DNA from: an uncultured Mollicutes bacterium
GTDB taxonomy: Bacteria; Bacillota_I; Bacilli_A; RFN20; CAG-826
DNA: 11,169 nucleotides
Assembly (NCBI GenBank): GCA_900550795.1
Contig: URTN01000012.1
Coordinates: 1-11,169, forward strand
Direction of reading: 5' to 3'
Shown here: positions 6,428-11,169 of the stretch, one piece after another
Layout: each line of letters begins with the position of its first letter
Numbering within the stretch: the first letter of the stretch is position 1
Position numbers and translations under genes: made by a program
Notes under the pieces: model-generated
The model's database searches: none
The model's input: the letters and a program-made list of their open reading frames with translations, nothing else
Told to the model about the DNA's origin: nothing

Positions 6428-9066
6428 TAATTACCTTTATAGGCATCCTTCATGATTTGGATCATGTCCTCGACAAGGGGTTCCCTTGGGTTGGCTGGGG
6501 TGCATTGATCCTCATAGGCAAGGTATCCTATTTCCTCCAATTTAGAATTATACACTTCTTCATCAGGGATTAGGGAGGCAAAATTCATATCGATGCCAAT
6601 TTCCTTACCTAAATCCATAACAGCCTTAGACAAAACTAATGTAGCTTCTTCTGGAGTAGAGGCCTTTAAGCCAAGGGTACGGCAGATTTCAAGGTACTTC
6701 TGGTCGCATTGATATTCTTCATATTTTGGCCAGACGGAGAGTTTTGTTGGTTGGGTACCGTTATATTTAATGACATGTGGAAGCAAGATTGCGCAGGTTT
6801 GCCCATGGATTGTATGGAATTCAGCACCCATCTTATGGGCGATGGAGTGAGTGATTCCAAGGAAGGCATTAGCGAAGGCCATACCGGCAATAGTAGCGGC
6901 ATTATGCATCTTTTCCCTAGCCTTTAAGTCATGTCTACCATCTTTAACTGCACGTGGAAGATAGGTAAATACAAGCTTAATGGCTTCTAGAGCCAATCCA
7001 TCGGTATAATCACTAGCCATGACAGAAGTATAGGCTTCGATAGCATGGGTAAGGACGTCCATACCGGTATAGGCGGTAGATCTAGCTGGGATGTTAGTTG
7101 TAAATTCTGGATCAACTATAGCGATACTTGGGGTAAGAGAATAGTCAGTCAAAGGATATTTCTTGAGGTTCTTCTTATCGGAGATAACGGCAAATGGAGT
7201 GACTTCTGATCCAGTTCCGGAAGTTGTTGGGATGCAGATGAGTTTGCTCTTTCTTCCAAGTTCAGGATATTTGAAGGCTCTCTTTCTGATATCCATGAAT
7301 TTTTGCTTCAAGTCATCGAAATTGACTTCTGGATGTTCATAGAATATCCACATACCTTTAGCAGCATCCATGGCACTACCACCACCAAGGGCGATAATAG
7401 TATCAGGGGCAAATTGCTTCATCAATTCGACACCACGTCTAACAGTTGTGATATCTGGATCTGGTTCGACTTCGGCAAATAGTTGATAGGTGACTGGGTT
7501 TCTTCTTTGGTTCAATTCATCAATGATCTTGTTAAGGAAGCCAAGTTCAACCATGGAGTGGTCGGTGACAATGAATACCTTGCCGACATCTTTAGCAGAG
7601 CGGAGGTATTGGATGGAATTACGTTCAAAATAGATCTTTTGTGGTACTTTAAACCATTGCATGGTGTTTCTCCTTTTTCCTACGCGCTTGATGTTAAGCA
7701 AATTGATGGCACTAACGTTACCAGCAACAGAGTTATGGCCATAAGAACCGCAACCTAGTGTCAATGAAGGTAAGAAGGAGTTATAGACATTACCAATTCC
7801 ACCGAAGGTAGATGGGGAATTCCAGATGATACGGATGGCTTTGACTTTATCGCCAAAGGCATCAGACATAGCTTGTTCTTTGCAGTGAATCGCAGCAGAA
7901 TGTCCTAATCCACCGAATTCAAGCATCTTTTCGCACATTTCAAATCCTTCGTTATAGTCTTTGACTTTATAGACGGATAAGACTGGTGAAAGCTTTTCTC
8001 TAGACATAGGTTCAGAAACACCTACTTCAGAGCAATTGACGGCAATTATTTGGCAAGTGGCTGGGATTTCAAATCCGGCATTCTTAGCAATGTTATAAGC
8101 AGACATGCCAGCGACATCGGCATTAAGTCTAGCTTGATCGACATTAGCATCTCCCTTATTGACGCCGAACATGTATTTCTCTAGCATCCTCTTTTCTTCT
8201 TTAGAAGCAAAATAGACGCGGTATTTCTTAAACATTTCGACTGTTTCTTTATAGATTGGTTCATCAATAAAGACAGCGGATTCGGAAGCACAGATCATGC
8301 CGTTATCAAATGATTTAGATAAGACAACGTCATTGACAGTTTCTGGGATATCGGCACTTCTATCGATATAGCAAGGGACATTGCCAGCCCCGACACCTAA
8401 AGCAGGTTTGCCGCAGCTATAAGCAGCCTTGACCATGGCATTACCGCCAGTTGCAAGAATAGTGGCAACTCCTGGGTGGTTCATTAAGGCGCTAGTGGCA
8501 TCCATTGAAGGATGTTCAATCCATTGGATGCAGTTTTCTGGAGCACCAGCTGCAATAGCAGCATCTCTCATGACAATGGCAGCAGCCTTGGAGCATTCTT
8601 GTGCCTTTGGATGGAAACCGAAAATTATCGGGTTTCTAGTCTTGATGGCAATAAGGGATTTGAAGATTACTGTTGAAGTTGGGTTAGTAACTGGGGTGAC
8701 ACCACAGATAACACCAACTGGTTCAGCAATTTCGGTAATACCGGTGACTGGGTCATCTTTAATGATTCCAACAGTCTTGAGGTGACGCATGTTATTAACG
8801 ATATATTCGCAGGCAAACAAGTTCTTTGTAGCCTTGTCTTCAAAGACACCTCTATGGGTTTCTTCGATAGCTTTACGGGCTAAGATACCGTGGTGATCAA
8901 GTCCGGCAACAGACATCTTAGCGACGATATAATCAATCTTTTCTTGATCGTAGGAAGCGAAATCGTCTAAGGCTTTCAAACCTTTCTTGACTAATTCATC
9001 AACTTCCTTGATAGCGGCTTGTTTAGCTTCTTCTGGTGAAAGTTTAGTTTCTTTAATGGTAGCCAT
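6427..9066 (-). CDS. adhE: Bifunctional acetaldehyde-CoA/alcohol dehydrogenase
   Basis: Reduces acetyl-CoA to acetaldehyde and then to ethanol, using two NADH, in the cytosol. The family typically assembles into spirosome filaments. At 879 residues it is full length. The N-terminal aldehyde dehydrogenase half (about 1-445) has GVGAGNVP (224-231) and the catalytic cysteine C259 in NGMICASES. A linker (about 446-475) contains KRRNTMQWFKVP. The C-terminal iron alcohol dehydrogenase half has the nucleotide-binding GGGSAMDAAK (561-570), PTTSGTGSE (613-621), and the iron ligands D670 and H674 (DVLTH), H740 (GITH) and H754 (TIHG). The start overlaps the rex stop as TAATG, and AGGAGG within the last rex codons is the ribosome site. 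Being directly behind rex fits the known Rex control of adhE in Bacillota. No truncation or missing catalytic residue was seen. Confidence 0.97.
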   Translation of the reverse strand: MATIKETKLSPEEAKQAAIKEVDELVKKGLKALDDFASYDQEKIDYIVAKMSVAGLDHHGILARKAIEETHRGVFEDKATKNLFACEYIVNNMRHLKTVGIIKDDPVTGITEIAEPVGVICGVTPVTNPTSTVIFKSLIAIKTRNPIIFGFHPKAQECSKAAAIVMRDAAIAAGAPENCIQWIEHPSMDATSALMNHPGVATILATGGNAMVKAAYSCGKPALGVGAGNVPCYIDRSADIPETVNDVVLSKSFDNGMICASESAVFIDEPIYKETVEMFKKYRVYFASKEEKRMLEKYMFGVNKGDANVDQARLNADVAGMSAYNIAKNAGFEIPATCQIIAVNCSEVGVSEPMSREKLSPVLSVYKVKDYNEGFEMCEKMLEFGGLGHSAAIHCKEQAMSDAFGDKVKAIRIIWNSPSTFGGIGNVYNSFLPSLTLGCGSYGHNSVAGNVSAINLLNIKRVGKRRNTMQWFKVPQKIYFERNSIQYLRSAKDVGKVFIVTDHSMVELGFLNKIIDELNQRRNPVTYQLFAEVEPDPDITTVRRGVELMKQFAPDTIIALGGGSAMDAAKGMWIFYEHPEVNFDDLKQKFMDIRKRAFKYPELGRKSKLICIPTTSGTGSEVTPFAVISDKKNLKKYPLTDYSLTPSIAIVDPEFTTNIPARSTAYTGMDVLTHAIEAYTSVMASDYTDGLALEAIKLVFTYLPRAVKDGRHDLKAREKMHNAATIAGMAFANAFLGITHSIAHKMGAEFHTIHGQTCAILLPHVIKYNGTQPTKLSVWPKYEEYQCDQKYLEICRTLGLKASTPEEATLVLSKAVMDLGKEIGIDMNFASLIPDEEVYNSKLEEIGYLAYEDQCTPANPREPLVEDMIQIMKDAYKGN

Positions 9067-9710
9067 TATTTTTCCTCCTGTTTGGCTAAAGCGATGTTGA
9101 GTCTATGAGACAAAACGGCAAGAGATGAGGCAAGATTAACATTCTCAACAACAATGTTACTTGGGACATCTAGATGTGTTGGGGCAAAGTTCCACAAAGC
9201 CTTGGCACCGCTAGAGATGGCAAGGTCGCAAACTTCCTGGGCCACGCTAGCTGGAACAGTAATGATTGCAATATGGGCGTTTAGCCTTGGCAACATAGTC
9301 TTGAGTTCATTAAGAGAGAAGATACGCTTTCCTCCGATACTAGTTCCTACTAGGCTAGTATTCGTATCAAACCCAGCTAGTATCTCTAACCCCATTTGCT
9401 TGAAGGAAGGGAAATTTAGAAGGGCTTGGCCAAGATGACCAACTCCAATTACTACGGCTGAAGTAGAATCTCTATAACCTAGGAAAGTCTCTATGTCTTC
9501 GATAAGTTGCTTTAATGACCTACCTTTTTTAGGACGTCCTGGTTCTAGCGAGACATTTTGGAGATCCTTCCTTACTTGTTCCTCGCTATAGCCAAGTTTG
9601 GCAGCAATGCGAGGAGAAGAAATTGTCTCCACTCCTTCATCGGATAATTCCTTGAAGTATTTCAGGTAGATTGGATATCTGCCTAGTTGATTCATGGAGA
9701 ATGTTTTCAT
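9066..9710 (-). CDS. rex: Redox-sensing transcriptional repressor Rex
   Basis: A 214-residue NADH/NAD+-responsive repressor. Residues about 1-80 form the winged-helix DNA-binding domain, with GRYPIYLKYFKELSDEG (10-26) and the recognition region EEQVRKDLQ (43-51). Residues about 84-205 form the Rossmann domain, with GVGHLG (89-94), D115 for nucleotide ribose, TVPASVAQEVCD (151-162) and NFAPTHLDVP (174-183). The Rossmann half is typical. The wing (about 53-65, SLEPGRPKKGR) differs from the common FGxFGxRGxGY pattern and resembles the Rex branch that, from memory, accompanies clostridial hydrogenase genes. It is the first gene of the operon, so it likely regulates its own transcript, with NADH relieving repression. 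A clear AAAGGAG lies about 11 bases before the ATG. Confidence 0.95.
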   Translation of the reverse strand: MKTFSMNQLGRYPIYLKYFKELSDEGVETISSPRIAAKLGYSEEQVRKDLQNVSLEPGRPKKGRSLKQLIEDIETFLGYRDSTSAVVIGVGHLGQALLNFPSFKQMGLEILAGFDTNTSLVGTSIGGKRIFSLNELKTMLPRLNAHIAIITVPASVAQEVCDLAISSGAKALWNFAPTHLDVPSNIVVENVNLASSLAVLSHRLNIALAKQEEK

Positions 9711-9719
9711 ATTCTTTTT

Positions 9720-9731
9720 CTCTCCTTTCTT
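9720..9731 (-). promoter_or_regulatory. Ribosome binding site of rex
   Basis: AAGAAAGGAGAG on the minus strand is the best Shine-Dalgarno match in the window. Its GGAG is 11 bases from the ATG at 9710. The spacing is slightly long but supports this start over the internal Met at residue 6. Confidence 0.7.
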
Positions 9732-9743
9732 AACTCTTTCAAG

Positions 9744-9766
9744 TTACCGATAAAACATTAACGATT
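9744..9766. repeat. Tandem TTA[C/A]CGAT motifs in the rex leader
   Basis: TTACCGATA (9744-9752) and TTAACGATT (9758-9766) are direct near-copies 14 bases apart on the plus strand. The same nine-base motif TTACCGATA recurs at 9800-9808, within the dyad upstream. Repetition inside one short control region suggests a family of binding half-sites rather than chance A+T richness. Confidence 0.45.
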
Positions 9767-9790
9767 TAAAAAACAATTGTAAATAGTTTA

Positions 9791-9796
9791 AGTATA
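9791..9796 (-). promoter_or_regulatory. Candidate -10 box of the rex operon
   Basis: TATACT on the minus strand differs from TATAAT by one base. No good -35 lies 16-18 bases upstream (CAGTAA at 17). The dyad at 9801-9816 would fill the -35/-10 spacer. A competing weaker option is TTTACA (9783-9778) with TAATGT (9760-9755) at 17 bases. Confidence 0.35.
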
Positions 9797-9800
9797 TTTT

Positions 9801-9816
9801 TACCGATATATCGTTA
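9801..9816. promoter_or_regulatory. 16-bp dyad, candidate operator (Rex or other repressor)
   Basis: TACCGATATATCGTTA is a palindrome with one mismatched pair around a perfect CGATATATCG core. It sits five bases upstream of the candidate -10. It is not the usual TTGT-type Rex operator. Autoregulation by this divergent Rex is the simplest reading, but another regulator is possible. Confidence 0.45.
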
Positions 9817-9817
9817 C

Positions 9818-9831
9818 TGAAACCGCTTTCA
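9818..9831. promoter_or_regulatory. CcpA catabolite-responsive element (cre)-like box
   Basis: TGAAACCGCTTTCA (TGAAAGCGGTTTCA on the minus strand) fits the cre pattern TG-N2-A-R-CG-N-WWW-CA and is palindromic apart from the central positions. It lies just upstream of the dyad and candidate -10 of the rex operon. Carbon-catabolite control by CcpA is therefore likely. Whether it activates or represses cannot be told from position alone. Confidence 0.7.
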
Positions 9832-9841
9832 AGGTATTTAC

Positions 9842-9869
9842 ATAATAAAAAACGGCTATAAAGCCATTT
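9842..9869 (-). terminator. Intrinsic terminator overlapping the ZIP gene stop
   Basis: On the minus strand AAATGGCT (9869-9862) and AGCCGTTT (9857-9850) form an 8-bp stem with one T-G pair and a four-base loop. It runs into a TTTTTTATTAT tail (9852-9842). The ZIP stop codon lies within the hairpin. This isolates the rex operon from upstream transcription. Confidence 0.75.
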
Positions 9870-10656
9870 CTAGAACCATCATAATTGCAAAGCCAATCAT
9901 AAACGACCAAAGCCCATAATGCACATAATTCCCTTTTCTTGCTTCAGGCAGCAATTCATCGATTGTTACATAAATCATTGCCCCTGCCGCAATAGCAAGT
10001 AAATATGGAAGAGTTACGCCTAGATAAGAAGAAATAAATACGGTCAATAAGCCAAAAATAGGTTCGACTATACCTGAAGCTGCACCTAATAGGAAGGCTT
10101 TTGGTTTAGATACTCCTTCTTCTAATAAAGGTATAGAAACAGCCGCTCCTTCTGGGAAATTTTGGATTGCTATACCTATAGCCAAGGCTAAAGCAGCCCC
10201 GATATGGCTAGCATCATTAGGATTAGCTAATGTCAGCCCACAAGCTAGACCAATTGAAATTCCTTCAGGGATATTATGTATAGTAACGGCAAAAAAGAAT
10301 TTGGCATTCCTAGATAAACTGGATCTCGGCCCTTCTTCTTCATTTGAACTTAAGTGCAAATGAGGGATGAGCTTATCCATTAGATAAAGGATAAGGCCAC
10401 CCAATATAAATCCCGTTACAGTAGGGATGAAACTTAAATAAGAAGGCAAGTAACTACTTTTGTTAGCTTCTTCCATTGAAGGTAAAAGAAGACCAAAGAT
10501 AGAAGAAGAAATCATAATTCCAGAGGCTAATCCGATTATTATGTTGCCAACCTTATCGGAAAAATTCTTCCTGAAAAAGAAGACCAATGCCGAGCCAAGT
10601 GTAGTTGCGGCGAATATTATTGTTAATGAGAAAATTGAAGTTCCTAAAGCATCCAT
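9856..10656 (-). CDS. ZIP-family divalent metal transporter
   Basis: A 266-residue membrane protein, normal length for bacterial ZIP (ZupT/GufA-like) transporters that import zinc and sometimes other divalent metals. About eight hydrophobic segments are visible, starting at residues 7-28, 36-59 and 76-97. The fourth and fifth core helices carry the metal-site motifs HNIPEG (127-132) and QNFPEG (165-170), and IDELLPEA (232-239) is a typical late family motif. A hydrophilic loop at about 98-118 contains PHLHLSSNEEE, a likely cytoplasmic metal-contact loop. The metal cannot be named from sequence. No clear ribosome site precedes the ATG. The gene follows the kinase gene by 47 bases without an obvious terminator, so the two could be co-transcribed, and it ends in its own terminator. 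No functional tie to the hydrogenase operon is evident. Confidence 0.92.
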   Translation of the reverse strand: MDALGTSIFSLTIIFAATTLGSALVFFFRKNFSDKVGNIIIGLASGIMISSSIFGLLLPSMEEANKSSYLPSYLSFIPTVTGFILGGLILYLMDKLIPHLHLSSNEEEGPRSSLSRNAKFFFAVTIHNIPEGISIGLACGLTLANPNDASHIGAALALAIGIAIQNFPEGAAVSIPLLEEGVSKPKAFLLGAASGIVEPIFGLLTVFISSYLGVTLPYLLAIAAGAMIYVTIDELLPEARKGNYVHYGLWSFMIGFAIMMVLEMAL

Positions 10657-10703
10657 GTCAATAAGGATACTACAAAATATATGATCTGATTAATTTAAAT
10701 TAA

Positions 10704-11169
10704 CTATTTAACTAAATCAGCGATTATTTTATCCATCTCGGCCTTTTTCTTTTTCATATCCATGAACAAGGCAAGTTGGTCTTTGGCCCTAACTAAGTTA
10801 TGGTCCTCATATTCAATCCTAAAATAATTATCCCCATCTAGATAATCGCTTAGGAAACGCAAACCACATTCATAAGTCATGATCATTGCCCCATATGGGA
10901 GGTAACTTATTTCATCTTTAGTCAAAGAAGAACCGCATTTAGAGAGGAATCCTTCTGCAAAAGACTTGAAATATTCTAGGTTTAAGCCGACTTTGGATAA
11001 ATCTTTTTCATCTTCGCCAGCATAATTGGCCCCAAATCTAATCGCATCGCCGAAATCATTCATCGCATATCCAGGCATGACTGTATCTAAATCGATGACA
11101 CATATTGCATGTTTGCCATCCCCATCGAATAAGACATTATTTAATTTTGTGTCATTATGGGTAACTCTT
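10704..11169 (-). CDS. APH/choline-kinase-fold phosphotransferase, 5' part missing
   Basis: The reading frame runs off the right edge. About 155 C-terminal residues are present, and the gene continues beyond position 11169. The first visible codons read RVTHNDTKLNNVLFD, containing the catalytic H-x-D-x4-N of the aminoglycoside phosphotransferase/choline kinase fold. A VIDLDTV motif follows with the metal-binding aspartates, then GDAIRFGAN. An ATG at 11078 opens a shorter frame, but it lies after the catalytic motif and is not the real start. The motif style resembles the family containing N-acetylhexosamine 1-kinase and homoserine-kinase-like proteins more than antibiotic-resistance enzymes, so a sugar or small-metabolite substrate is likely, without proof. 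The 3' tail is Lys-rich and ends in TAG. Confidence 0.85.
   Translation of the reverse strand, partial: RVTHNDTKLNNVLFDGDGKHAICVIDLDTVMPGYAMNDFGDAIRFGANYAGEDEKDLSKVGLNLEYFKSFAEGFLSKCGSSLTKDEISYLPYGAMIMTYECGLRFLSDYLDGDNYFRIEYEDHNLVRAKDQLALFMDMKKKKAEMDKIIADLVK

Noticed and set aside
9711..9841. Canonical TTGT-type Rex operator in the rex leader
   Set aside because: ACAATTGT and nearby TTAA sequences are present but do not form the 7-4-7 inverted repeat of the usual site.
10690..10703. Perfect palindrome TTAATTTAAATTAA between the kinase and ZIP genes as operator or terminator
   Set aside because: It is pure A/T with no G/C stem and no clear promoter pair around it, so chance in an A+T-rich gap is likely.
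10704..11078. Complete 124-residue gene starting at the ATG at 11078
   Set aside because: The frame stays open to the window edge and the catalytic HNDTKLNN motif lies upstream of that ATG, so the gene is a truncated longer kinase.
1..11169. Mycoplasma-type genetic code (TGA = Trp)
   Set aside because: Full-length conserved proteins read through with TGG tryptophans and no in-frame TGA.

Overview
This A+T-rich window carries ten genes, all on the minus strand and tightly packed, so transcription runs from the right edge to the left. The families present (redox repressor Rex, AdhE, [FeFe] hydrogenases of the ferredoxin and sensory types, a SpoIIE-type phosphatase, a DUF2804 protein) point to a strictly fermentative low-GC Bacillota bacterium, probably an uncultured gut Bacilli/Erysipelotrichia or Clostridia relative. 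Tryptophan is written TGG in full-length conserved proteins, so the Mycoplasma/Spiroplasma code does not apply. No stop codon in the window is TGA.

Right part (9842-11169): the 3' part of an APH/choline-kinase-fold small-molecule kinase gene, cut by the window edge. It is followed by a ZIP-family metal transporter gene that ends in an intrinsic terminator.

Central part (1181-9838): what looks like one long operon. The control region at about 9711-9841 has a near-perfect CcpA cre-like box, a dyad containing CGATATATCG, and further scattered copies of TTA[C/A]CGAT. The genes follow in the order rex, adhE, a small thioredoxin-like [2Fe-2S] ferredoxin, a sensory-type [FeFe] hydrogenase with a C-terminal PAS domain, a SpoIIE/PP2C phosphatase with an uncharacterised C-terminal domain, a group-B-type [FeFe] hydrogenase, and a 195-residue protein I do not recognise. 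Three junctions are TAATG stop/start overlaps and one is an 11-base overlap. A strong terminator-like hairpin lies between the ferredoxin and the sensory hydrogenase, and a clear intrinsic terminator ends the operon.

The proposed logic is inference from families and layout. AdhE disposes of reductant as ethanol. The group-B hydrogenase disposes of it as H2 from reduced ferredoxin. Rex reads NADH/NAD+ and the cre box reads carbon supply. The PAS hydrogenase plus phosphatase would sense H2 or ferredoxin redox state and pass it on through Ser/Thr dephosphorylation. The NADH-binding flavoprotein subunit of a bifurcating hydrogenase is absent, so this is not a complete HydABC-type complex.

Left part (1-1220): a DUF2804 gene, apparently leaderless, whose candidate promoter is interleaved with the operon terminator. 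It is followed by its own terminator and then by a promoter with a large dyad over the -35 box, firing leftward out of the window. No intergenic stretch exceeds 300 bases. I saw no rRNA, tRNA, CRISPR or mobile element.
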